Below, one piece after another: positions 8,665 to 15,483 of a stretch of DNA of 29,742 nucleotides; the first letter of the stretch is position 1, and each line of letters starts with the position of its first letter. The translations under genes were made by a program, and so were the position numbers. The stretch covers positions 1-29,742 of the forward strand of contig DIYE01000303.1 in assembly GCA_002428885.1 (NCBI GenBank). Reading direction: 5' to 3'. Origin of the DNA: Alphaproteobacteria bacterium UBA6062. GTDB taxonomy: Bacteria > Pseudomonadota > Alphaproteobacteria > Sneathiellales > Sneathiellaceae. The notes beneath the pieces are model-generated. The model ran no database searches. It was not told where the DNA came from and was given only the letters and a program-made list of their open reading frames with translations.

Positions 8665-9453
8665 TTAAAGAAAACAGTTTTTGGTTTTTTTTCTTAGTTT
8701 TTCGATTGTCGATATTCCTGTATTTCTTTCTTTCTTTACAAAGTGGGATTCTACTTCTGAAGAAATATCGGGTATAGATGCATATTTTCCCAGAATGCTT
8801 GTTAGATTGGCTTTGCAGAAGAAGCGATAGAAGGCAGTACCTTTTCTTTGTCCTTGTAACAGAGACAGGCGGTATAAAAATAATTCAAGTGGTGAAGCTT
8901 TGAAAAGACTAGCCACAAATTCTTTTACAAATAAGCCATTGCCAAGAGCTTTTGCCAAATCTGTGCAGAGAGCCAGAATTGTTGTTGTATTGTCTATTTT
9001 TGTTGAGTAAGTCGCATTTATCGGACTGTAATAATAGTAATAATGCTCGTTAATGTTCTTCCTATAAAACCTTTCATTGTGTAATGAATCTTTGCCAAGT
9101 TGTTCCCTTAGCGAAGAATGAAGACGATCTGCCGATGAGTGCAGAGGTTTCCATTCGGTTAGCCTACCGTCTTCATCAAAAACCTGATTGCGATATTCCT
9201 GGTCGACGGCGTTAATGGTTAGGAGGGTCATTTCATCCCAGGTAAGCTGACCGAACGCTGTTGAGACCCCTGAACCAACGAAGGCAACCTGCCTTCCGAT
9301 ATTCATCGCTCTAAACAGCTCTGCATGAGCATGATATTGTATACGTTCAGAAGCAGTCAGAGGTTCCCTGTATGGGAACTTATAAGTCCACATTTGATTG
9401 AATTCCCCCGTCGATAATAATGTTTTTCTTTTATACTTATCTGGAAATCGCAT
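8665..9453 (-). CDS. SIR2-domain N-part (fragment 1 of the SIR2-STAND-TPR gene)
   Basis: From ATG 9453 this frame gives 262 residues. QVAFVGSGVSTAFGQLTWDEM (residues 56-75) is the first SIR2 signature, the Gly-rich NAD-binding loop followed by the usual Trp. The rest is a mostly helical insert typical of defence-type SIR2 domains. The frame leaves the conserved path at an A8 run (8692-8685) and stops at 8665-8667 after a meaningless KKTKNCFL. Reading one base back at the run continues into KKNQKLFSL and on to the second SIR2 motif. A TTG at 9462 and a later ATG at 9393 are alternative starts; none has a clear ribosome-binding site, and 9393 would still keep the whole domain. It is transcribed away from preT, with about 270 bases between the starts. 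Confidence 0.72.
   Translation of the reverse strand: MRFPDKYKRKTLLSTGEFNQMWTYKFPYREPLTASERIQYHAHAELFRAMNIGRQVAFVGSGVSTAFGQLTWDEMTLLTINAVDQEYRNQVFDEDGRLTEWKPLHSSADRLHSSLREQLGKDSLHNERFYRKNINEHYYYYYSPINATYSTKIDNTTTILALCTDLAKALGNGLFVKEFVASLFKASPLELFLYRLSLLQGQRKGTAFYRFFCKANLTSILGKYASIPDISSEVESHFVKKERNTGISTIEKLRKKTKNCFL
8685..8692 (-). other. A8 homopolymer at the frame change in the SIR2 domain
   Basis: On the coding (minus) strand the run reads AGAAAAAAAACC. Frame 1 is AGA-AAA-AAA-ACC and leads to a stop at 8665. A -1 slip reads AAG-AAA-AAA-AAC-CAA and opens the frame that encodes the rest of SIR2. A8 runs are known sites of replication slippage, polymerase slippage and -1 ribosomal shifting, and also of sequencing error. 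Confidence 0.6.
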
Positions 9454-9478
9454 TAAGGGCAAATGAAGATATTATGTA

Positions 9479-9484
9479 ATTATA
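9479..9484 (-). promoter_or_regulatory. Possible -10 box for the SIR2-STAND-TPR gene
   Basis: The minus strand has a perfect TATAAT at 9484-9479, about 26 bases before ATG 9453. No good -35 hexamer is seen at the usual distance (the nearest is a weak TTACAG, 19 bases away), so this is a weak call. Confidence 0.3.
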
Positions 9485-9608
9485 TTTCGGGTGTAGGTTG
9501 GTGCTGTAATCAGACCAAAAGCTCTTTTACCACGTGAATATTGGGAATTATGCTAAGGCAAAAAGTGCAAGGAAAATAAAGAGTGTTCAAATTTGCGCGT
9601 TAAAATCC

Positions 9609-9622
9609 TGACCAAATGGTCA
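9609..9622. promoter_or_regulatory. RutR-type operator, site 1 (upstream of preT)
   Basis: TGACCA-AA-TGGTCA is a 14-bp palindrome that fits the known E. coli RutR consensus TTGACCANNTGGTCAA. It is 104 bases before the preT start. It and the eight bases to its left (TAAAATCC, 9601-9608) are identical to the site at 20242-20255. The shared flank lies on the side facing the SIR2-STAND-TPR gene. Confidence 0.7.
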
Positions 9623-9632
9623 GATTTTTTCT

Positions 9633-9646
9633 TGACCATTTGGTCA
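9633..9646. promoter_or_regulatory. RutR-type operator, site 2 (upstream of preT)
   Basis: TGACCA-TT-TGGTCA is a second palindrome, centred 24 bp (a little over two helical turns) from site 1. With the preceding T it forms TTGACC (9632-9637), a possible -35 box reading toward preT, so a bound repressor would cover the promoter. The -10 region (TTAAGC, 9655-9660) is poor. Confidence 0.7.
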
Positions 9647-9725
9647 GATTGCAGTTAAGCTTTTTCTTAAGGGACAAAACCGGTGTTAAGCCGGATCAAG
9701 TTTAACTGGGCTAGGAACATTCAAG

Positions 9726-11072
9726 ATGGGTGATATCGCAGGTATCGCAGCCGGGCGTCTGTCGGCTGACGAGCTCTCAGAGAATTTCGAGGACATGTAT
9801 CCGCCGCTGGATCCGCGGCAGGCGCATATTGAAGCCAGCAGATGCTACTTCTGTTATGATGCACCTTGTATGGAGGCCTGTCCGACGGGGATTGATATCC
9901 CCAATTTCATTCGCAAAATCCAGACCGGTAATTATCGCGGATCGGCCGTTGATATCCTGAATGAGAATATCATGGGCGGGGCCTGCGCCAGGGTTTGCCC
10001 TACGGAAATCCTATGCGAGGAAGCTTGTGTCCGGACAGCCCAGGAAAGTAAGCCGGTCACCATCGGCAAGCTGCAGCGCTTTGCAACGGACTGGCTGATG
10101 GATAAGGGAGAGCAACCCTTCGAGCGAGCGGCGGAAACCGGTAAACATATTGCTGTGGTCGGTGCCGGACCTGCCGGATTATCGGCTGCACACCGACTTT
10201 CCATGCTGGGTCATCAGGTAACGGTCTATGAGGCGAAAGAGAAAGCAGGCGGCCTGAATGAATATGGTATCGCCGCGTATAAAGTGCCTCATAATTTTGC
10301 GCAGGAAGAGGTCGATTTTATCCTTAGCCTCGGCGGGATCGCCGTCGAATACGGCAAGGCTTTGGGCCGGGATATTTCACTCTCAGGCCTGAAAGAAGAT
10401 CATGACGCCGTGTTCTTTGGCGGTGGCCTTGGAGCTGTTCGGTCTCTTGGCCTTGAAGGGGAGGTGCTGCAGGGTGTCTATAACGCGGTGGATTATATCG
10501 CCCAGCTCCGTCAGTCGGAAACCAAGACAGATCTGGCAATTGGCCGCAAGGTTGTCGTGATCGGCGGCGGTAATACAGCCATTGATATGGCAGTGCAGGC
10601 GAAGCGCCTGGGAGCTGAAGATGTAACTCTCGTTTATCGCCGCGGCCCTGAAGCCATGAGCGCGACCCATCATGAGCAGGAATATGCGCAAATAAACGGG
10701 GTGACAATCAAGCACTACGCCAAACCATCAAAGATCCTGTCCAGCGACGGGGTCGTAACAGGGATGGCGTTTGAATATACCGCCGTTGATGCGGATGGCC
10801 GGATGAACGGTACCGGGGAAACCTTCACAGTGCAGGCCAATATGATCTTTAAAGCCATCGGTCAGGTTTTCGTTCCGGATCCGGTAACGGAGAGCGCCGC
10901 CTGCCTTGACGTGCGGGAAGGACGGATTGTTGTTGACGATACCAAGGCGACCTCGGTTCCGGGGATTTATGCAGGCGGTGATTGCATCCTGGGCGGTGAA
11001 GATCTGACGGTGACAGCCGTCCAGGATGGAAAACTGGCCGCCCACGCGATCGACGAATACCTGAAGGGTTAA
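9726..11072 (+). CDS. preT: NAD-dependent dihydropyrimidine dehydrogenase subunit PreT
   Basis: This 448-residue protein is a GltD/PreT-like FAD and Fe-S oxidoreductase. It passes electrons from NAD(P)H to PreA, which reduces uracil or thymine. The N-terminal part has two cysteine groups (C40, C43, C48, C52 and C87, C91, C97, C101), plus Gln117 in IGKLQRFA, the position of the cluster-binding Gln known in pig dihydropyrimidine dehydrogenase. The FAD motif GAGPAG is at 146-151. VIGGGNTAIDMAV is the NAD(P)H motif, and GIYAGGDC near the C-terminus is the second FAD contact. It starts at ATG 9726 after a modest AGGA. preA follows after 12 bases and the M20 hydrolase after that, so the three form one operon. 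Two RutR-type operators lie upstream. Confidence 0.92.
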   Translation: MGDIAGIAAGRLSADELSENFEDMYPPLDPRQAHIEASRCYFCYDAPCMEACPTGIDIPNFIRKIQTGNYRGSAVDILNENIMGGACARVCPTEILCEEACVRTAQESKPVTIGKLQRFATDWLMDKGEQPFERAAETGKHIAVVGAGPAGLSAAHRLSMLGHQVTVYEAKEKAGGLNEYGIAAYKVPHNFAQEEVDFILSLGGIAVEYGKALGRDISLSGLKEDHDAVFFGGGLGAVRSLGLEGEVLQGVYNAVDYIAQLRQSETKTDLAIGRKVVVIGGGNTAIDMAVQAKRLGAEDVTLVYRRGPEAMSATHHEQEYAQINGVTIKHYAKPSKILSSDGVVTGMAFEYTAVDADGRMNGTGETFTVQANMIFKAIGQVFVPDPVTESAACLDVREGRIVVDDTKATSVPGIYAGGDCILGGEDLTVTAVQDGKLAAHAIDEYLKG

Positions 11073-11084
11073 GGGAGAAAAACA

Positions 11085-12359
11085 ATGGCAGATCTGAGCT
11101 ATGATTTCATAGGCATTAAAACTCCCAATCCTTTCTGGCTGGCAAGTGCGCCGCCGACGGATAAAGAGATCAATGTGGTCCGGGCCTTTGAGGCCGGCTG
11201 GGGCGGCGTGGTCTGGAAGACCCTCGGCGAAGACCCACCGGTGGTCAATGTATCCTCCCGTTATGGTGCGATCAATTATAACGGTCAGCGGATGGCCGGG
11301 CTTAACAATATTGAACTGATCACCGATCGTCCGCTGGATGTAAATCTGGAAGAGATCACACGAGTCAAAAAGAACTGGCCGGATCGGGCGATCATTGTCT
11401 CCCTGATGGTGCCGTGTGAGGAAGAACCTTGGAGAAAGATCCTGGCCCGCGTCGCGGAAACCGGCGCTGACGGGGTTGAACTCAATTTCGGATGTCCTCA
11501 CGGTATGTCGGAACGGGGCATGGGATCTGCCGTCGGGCAGGTGCCTGAATATGTGGAAATGGTGGCGGCCTGGTGTAAGAAACACACGGATATGTCGGTG
11601 ATCGTCAAGCTGACACCGAATATCACGGATGTCAGGATGTCAGCCCGTGCGGCCGTCCGGGGCGGGGCGGATGCGGTTTCGCTGATCAACACCATTAATT
11701 CCATCGTCAATATCGATCTGGATATCATGGCGCCAACCCCGACCGTGGATGGTAAGGGAGCCCATGGCGGTTATTGCGGTCCGGCCGTAAAACCGATCGC
11801 CCTCAATATGGTGGCGGAAATTGCCCGGGATCCGGAATGTCAGAATATTCCGATTTCTGGGATCGGCGGAATTTCCAACTGGCGGGATGCGGCGGAGTTT
11901 ATCTCGCTTGGCTGCGGAACCGTACAGGTATGCACGGCGGCCATGCATCACGGTTTCAAGATCGTGGATGATATGAAGACGGGTCTCTCCAACTGGATGG
12001 ATAGCAAAGGCTATAAAAGCATCGATGATTTCAGGGGGTTGGCGTCGGGTAATGTGACCGATTGGAACCAGCTCAATATGAATTACGATGTGAAGGCTCT
12101 GATCGACCAGGACAAATGTATCAAGTGCGGTCTCTGTCATATTGCCTGTGAGGATACCTCTCACCAGGCGATCACCGCAGGTCGGGTAAAGGGTGATCGT
12201 CATTATGAAGTTGTGGACCAGGAATGTGTAGGGTGTAATCTGTGTGCACTTGTCTGTCCCGTGGATGAATGCATTAGCATGGTGCAGGTGGATAACGGCA
12301 AGCCCTACATGAACTGGAACCAGGACCCGCGGAATCCGCACCGGTCAGCAGCAGAATAA
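11085..12359 (+). CDS. preA: NAD-dependent dihydropyrimidine dehydrogenase subunit PreA
   Basis: This 424-residue protein is the catalytic subunit: a class 1-like dihydroorotate dehydrogenase TIM barrel with FMN plus a C-terminal 2x[4Fe-4S] ferredoxin domain. With PreT it reduces uracil/thymine to the dihydropyrimidines, the first step of the reductive pathway. VELNFGCPHGMSERGMG is the active-site loop, KLTPNITD and NTINSI are FMN/substrate contacts, and ISGIGGISNWRDAAEF binds the FMN phosphate. Cluster cysteines are C345, C348, C351, C355 and C381, C384, C387, C391. The mammalian catalytic Cys position holds Val150 here (MGSAVGQ); from memory the E. coli protein also has Val there. The start ATG 11085 has AGGGAG ahead of it. 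Confidence 0.93.
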   Translation: MADLSYDFIGIKTPNPFWLASAPPTDKEINVVRAFEAGWGGVVWKTLGEDPPVVNVSSRYGAINYNGQRMAGLNNIELITDRPLDVNLEEITRVKKNWPDRAIIVSLMVPCEEEPWRKILARVAETGADGVELNFGCPHGMSERGMGSAVGQVPEYVEMVAAWCKKHTDMSVIVKLTPNITDVRMSARAAVRGGADAVSLINTINSIVNIDLDIMAPTPTVDGKGAHGGYCGPAVKPIALNMVAEIARDPECQNIPISGIGGISNWRDAAEFISLGCGTVQVCTAAMHHGFKIVDDMKTGLSNWMDSKGYKSIDDFRGLASGNVTDWNQLNMNYDVKALIDQDKCIKCGLCHIACEDTSHQAITAGRVKGDRHYEVVDQECVGCNLCALVCPVDECISMVQVDNGKPYMNWNQDPRNPHRSAAE

Positions 12360-12370
12360 GTGGTGACATA

Positions 12371-13606
12371 ATGAAAAATATGAATGTAACAGGGGATCGT
12401 CTTTGGGACAGTCTCATGGAAATGGCAAAAATCGGCGGCACAGAAAAAGGGGGCTGTTGCCGGTTGGCGCTGACGGACCTGGACCGGGAAGGCCGGGATC
12501 TGTTTTCCCGCTGGTGTGAAGAGGCAGGTTGCACAATTAAAGTCGATAAGATGGGTAATGTTTTTGCCCGCCGCGCCGGAGCCAATGATGATTTGCCGCC
12601 GGTTATGATGGGATCTCACCTGGATACCCAGCCCACAGGCGGAAAGTATGATGGTGTTTACGGCGTTCTGGCAGGGCTTGAGGTCCTCCGAACCCTGAAT
12701 GACTATGATGTGCAGACGGTACACCCGGTTGAAGTGGCGGTCTGGACCAATGAAGAAGGTTCCCGTTTTGCGCCGGCTATGGTGTCATCCGGCGTATTTG
12801 CCGGTGTGTTTGATTTGGAATATGGCCTCAGTCGTGCGGATCTTGATGGCAAGACCATGGGAGAAGAATTAAAGCGGATCGGTTATGCCGGCACGGAAGA
12901 GGTCGGCGGCCGGGAAATCAAGGCCTTCTTTGAAGCGCATATCGAGCAGGGACCCATCCTTGAGCATGAGGAGAAGACCATCGGTGTTGTGCAGGGCGCG
13001 CAAGGACAGCGCTGGTATGAAATTACCATCACCGGTCAGGAAGCGCATGCAGGGCCGACCCCTATGGCACGCCGCAAGGATGCGCTGGTTGCGGCTTCTA
13101 AAATCGTTGGTGAAGTGAACCGGATTGGCCTGGATAACCAGCCTTATGCCTGCGCAACTGTTGGCTTGATCCAGAGCAGTCCCAACTCCCGAAACACCAT
13201 TCCGGGTGAAGTCTTCTTCACCGTCGACTTCCGGCATCCGAAAGATGAGATCCTCTCTAAGATGAATGCGGAACTGCGCAGCTTTTCAGAGAAAACCGCT
13301 TCTGAAGGCGGTTATGAATTGAAGTTCGAGCAGATCTGGTATTCTCCGCCGGTTGAGTTTGATAGTGACTGCGTGAATGCGGTCCGCTCAGGTGCGGAAA
13401 TTGCCGGGTACAGCCATATGGACATCATTTCCGGGGCCGGTCATGATGCCTGCTACATCAATCGGGTTGCACCGACAGGCATGATCTTTGTACCTTGTGA
13501 AAATGGTATCAGCCATAACGAAGCGGAAGAGGCAACGCCTGAAGATCTGGCTGCCGGTTGTAATGTTTTGTTGCATGCCGTTGTGGAACGGGCGAATGTA
13601 GCCTGA
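12371..13606 (+). CDS. M20-family Zn-dependent amidohydrolase (N-carbamoyl-beta-alanine / N-carbamoyl-L-amino acid / allantoate type)
   Basis: This 411-residue cytoplasmic enzyme belongs to the AllC/HyuC/Amab group of M20 metallopeptidase-like amidases. Metal and catalytic residues are visible: H83 and D94 in GSHLDTQPTGGKYDG, E128-E129 in WTNEEGSRFAPAM, H190 in FEAHIEQGP and H382 in SHNE. GAGHDA at 356-361 is the family motif that binds substrate across the dimer. The group hydrolyses N-carbamoyl groups from beta-alanine, L-amino acids or ureido compounds. Its place 11 bases after preA strongly suggests beta-ureidopropionase activity, but a nitrilase-type enzyme for the same step is coded at 20306. 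One of them may act on a related compound such as a carbamoyl amino acid from hydantoins or the thymine product. The start ATG 12371 has GGTGA just upstream. Confidence 0.88.
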   Translation: MKNMNVTGDRLWDSLMEMAKIGGTEKGGCCRLALTDLDREGRDLFSRWCEEAGCTIKVDKMGNVFARRAGANDDLPPVMMGSHLDTQPTGGKYDGVYGVLAGLEVLRTLNDYDVQTVHPVEVAVWTNEEGSRFAPAMVSSGVFAGVFDLEYGLSRADLDGKTMGEELKRIGYAGTEEVGGREIKAFFEAHIEQGPILEHEEKTIGVVQGAQGQRWYEITITGQEAHAGPTPMARRKDALVAASKIVGEVNRIGLDNQPYACATVGLIQSSPNSRNTIPGEVFFTVDFRHPKDEILSKMNAELRSFSEKTASEGGYELKFEQIWYSPPVEFDSDCVNAVRSGAEIAGYSHMDIISGAGHDACYINRVAPTGMIFVPCENGISHNEAEEATPEDLAAGCNVLLHAVVERANVA

Positions 13607-13679
13607 CGGGAAATTCGTAAAAGCATGCGGGGCGCTCTAACTCCTTTCGAAGAATAGGGGACGCGCCCTCTGGGAGCAA

Positions 13680-13715
13680 AGAGCACTTTTGGTTCCTGGT
13701 AGAATAAAGTGCTCT
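13680..13715 (+). promoter_or_regulatory. 10-bp stem-loop in the importer leader
   Basis: AGAGCACTTT (13680-13689) pairs perfectly with AAAGTGCTCT (13706-13715) across a 16-base loop. It ends 24 bases before ATG 13740. There is no T-tract, so it is not a terminator. It could be an operator dyad, an mRNA-stabilising hairpin between operon segments, or a regulatory leader. Confidence 0.4.
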
Positions 13716-13739
13716 ATTAGAGAAGGGTGAGGCATTGGG

Positions 13740-14570
13740 ATGCACCGACCACTGGAGCCCGAAGCAGGGACAAGTGCGATGACTGAATTGGGAAAGCCGG
13801 TCATCGAGATTGAGAAGCTGAATTTGATATTCGAGACGCCGGATACGCCGGTTCACGCCCTGAGTGACGTGGATCTGACCATCAATACCGGTGACTTCGT
13901 TTCCTTTATTGGCCCTTCCGGCTGCGGCAAGACAACGCTTATGCGGGTGATTGCCGATTTGGAAACACCGACAAACGGCCATATATCCGTCAACGGAATG
14001 ACACCCGCTGAAGCCCGCGAACAGCGGGCTTATGGCTATGTATTCCAGGCTCCAGCTCTGTATCCCTGGCGTTCTGTCCAGAAGAATATCATGTTGCCGC
14101 TTGAGATCATGGGGCTTCCAAAGGCTGAGCAGCAGGAACGGGCGGCCCGAAATTTATCGCTGGTTAATCTGGAAGGGTTCGAGAAGAAATTCCCGTGGCA
14201 ATTGTCCGGCGGTATGCAGCAGCGGGTATCCATCGCCCGCGCCTTGTCGGTCGAGCCGGATCTGCTGCTGATGGATGAACCCTTTGGTGCACTTGATGAA
14301 ATCACCCGGGATCATTTGAATGAACAACTTCTCAGGCTGTGGGACCAGACTGGAAAAACAGTGATTTTCGTGACGCACTCCATTCCGGAATCCGTCTTTC
14401 TATCCAGCAAGATCGTGGTGATGTCACCGCGGCCGGGCAAGATCATTGATGTAATCGATTGCAACTTGCCAAGGGATCGGACGCTGGATATTCGCGAGAC
14501 GCCGGAATTCCTGGAAATTGCCCATAGGGTCCGGGAAGGGCTGCGGGCGGGGCATTCCTACGATGACTGA
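13740..14570 (+). CDS. ABC transporter ATP-binding protein (NitT/TauT family), predicted pyrimidine importer
   Basis: This 276-residue ATPase has Walker A GPSGCGKTT (58-66), the Q-loop Gln103, signature LSGGMQQR (155-162), Walker B LLLMDEPFGALDE (176-187) and the H-loop His213. SVQKNIMLPLEIMG and the KTVIFVTHSIPESVFLSS segment are typical of the nitrate/taurine/thiamine-precursor class. It powers the two permeases coded just downstream. The start ATG 13740 is preceded by GAGG (13729-13732), seven bases away. ATG 13779 (AGGGA upstream) is an alternative that would drop 13 poorly conserved residues. The next gene overlaps its end by eight bases, a sign of translational coupling. The operon lies between genes of pyrimidine breakdown. 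Confidence 0.92.
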   Translation: MHRPLEPEAGTSAMTELGKPVIEIEKLNLIFETPDTPVHALSDVDLTINTGDFVSFIGPSGCGKTTLMRVIADLETPTNGHISVNGMTPAEAREQRAYGYVFQAPALYPWRSVQKNIMLPLEIMGLPKAEQQERAARNLSLVNLEGFEKKFPWQLSGGMQQRVSIARALSVEPDLLLMDEPFGALDEITRDHLNEQLLRLWDQTGKTVIFVTHSIPESVFLSSKIVVMSPRPGKIIDVIDCNLPRDRTLDIRETPEFLEIAHRVREGLRAGHSYDD

Positions 14571-15483
14571 AGCAGTTCTGAGCGGTGGAGCTAGCGTGAG
14601 TCTCTGGCACCGACTCTATCATGGTAAGACCATTCCCGTTCTGGCAGTGGTCCTGAGCCTGGTCGTCATCTGGTATGCAGGGGCGGTGTATCTGAATAAG
14701 GATACGCTCATTTCCAATTACGAAAGAAACAACGTCACCTGGTATACCGGAAAGCTGATTGACGATGCCTGGTCCATGGAGCGTCCAATCCTGCCGGCGC
14801 CCCATCAGATCGCTGTTGAGATTAATAAAACGGTTTTCCAGAAGAAGATCACGTCCAAGCGAAGTCTTGTGTATCACGCCTGGATAACCACGTCGGCTAC
14901 CCTGCTGGGTTTTGCAATGGGCGGTGTCCTGGGGATTTTGCTGGCTGTCGGTATTGTTCATGTGCGCACCCTGGATCGCAGTCTGATGCCCTGGGTTATT
15001 GCCTCTCAGACCATTCCCATCCTGGCCATCGCCCCGATGATTATTGTGGTTCTCGGCAATATGGGGATTACCGGCCTCCTCCCTAAATCCATTATATCCA
15101 TGTATCTGTGTTTCTTTCCGATCACCATCGGCATGGTGAAAGGACTGCGCTCCCCTGATGTGCTGCAGCTTGATCTGATGAGAACCTACAGCGCCTCTAC
15201 ATCGCAGATTTTCTGGAAATTGAGGGTGCCTGCCTCCATTCCCTTTCTGTTCGCGAGCCTGAAAGTGGCTGTCGCCATCAGTCTGGTGGGCGCCATCGTT
15301 GGTGAATTGCCAACCGGCGCCGTAGCCGGGATCGGTGCACGGCTTTTGAGCGGCTCTTACTATGGGCAGACCATTCAGATCTGGTCGGCACTGATCGTGG
15401 CCTCCGTTCTTGGAATGCTGTTGGTCTATGCGGCGGGTGTAATTGAGAAGCTGGTTATGACACGGATGGGATATCGGATATGA
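14563..15483 (+). CDS. ABC transporter permease 1 (NitT/TauT family)
   Basis: This is an inner-membrane permease of 306 residues from ATG 14563. That ATG overlaps the stop of the ATPase gene (ATGACTGA) and is favoured over an upstream TTG at 14518. One N-terminal membrane segment (LAVVLSLVVIWYAGAVYL) is followed by an unusually long non-membrane stretch of roughly 70 residues. Then comes a standard BPD_transp_1 domain beginning at AWITTSATLLGFAMGG. The EAA-like loop that docks the ATPase is around STSQIFWKLRVPASIPFLF. It pairs with permease 2 to form the channel. It overlaps the next gene by four bases (ATGA). Confidence 0.9.
   Translation: MTEAVLSGGASVSLWHRLYHGKTIPVLAVVLSLVVIWYAGAVYLNKDTLISNYERNNVTWYTGKLIDDAWSMERPILPAPHQIAVEINKTVFQKKITSKRSLVYHAWITTSATLLGFAMGGVLGILLAVGIVHVRTLDRSLMPWVIASQTIPILAIAPMIIVVLGNMGITGLLPKSIISMYLCFFPITIGMVKGLRSPDVLQLDLMRTYSASTSQIFWKLRVPASIPFLFASLKVAVAISLVGAIVGELPTGAVAGIGARLLSGSYYGQTIQIWSALIVASVLGMLLVYAAGVIEKLVMTRMGYRI

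Larger units (their letters stand above)
4603..9453 (-). pseudogene. Frame-disrupted SIR2-STAND-TPR protein gene (whole locus)
   Basis: The three minus-strand frames listed separately read as one protein of about 1,616 residues if two frame changes are allowed. The first is a -1 shift at the A8 run 8692-8685; the second is a +1 shift near 7051. Together they are frame-neutral. The order is SIR2 motif GSGVS, SIR2 motif TTNYD (coded just upstream of ATG 8473), LHG with the SIR2 catalytic His, LGLGMSESD, then Walker A GDPGVGKGT, a Walker B-like LDLLCDER, a coiled coil and a TPR-rich C-terminus. Known SIR2-STAND proteins (Avs5-like and other NLR-type bacterial defences) deplete NAD+ on phage sensing; that role is inferred here from architecture. 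The breaks fall inside domains, which argues against three natural proteins. It may be a decayed gene, a sequence error, or a recoded gene. Confidence 0.7.

Noticed and set aside
9463..9725. Searched for an integrase, attachment site or direct repeats at the edges of the AT-rich block.
   Set aside because: No repeat longer than chance and no recombinase gene was found on either edge; a mobile-element call is not supported.
11532..11534. PreA has Val150 where mammalian dihydropyrimidine dehydrogenase has its catalytic Cys.
   Set aside because: From memory E. coli PreA has the same SDVGQ-type sequence, so this seems a normal bacterial trait and not a lost active site. An alignment of bacterial PreA proteins would settle it.
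10728..11585. A 285-codon minus-strand open frame across the preT-preA junction.
   Set aside because: It is antisense to two well-supported genes, has no known motif, and its composition follows from the codon bias of the sense strand.
14518..14562. An upstream TTG start that would lengthen permease 1 by 15 residues.
   Set aside because: ATG 14563 overlaps the ATPase stop in the usual coupled way and the added residues are not membrane-like or conserved.
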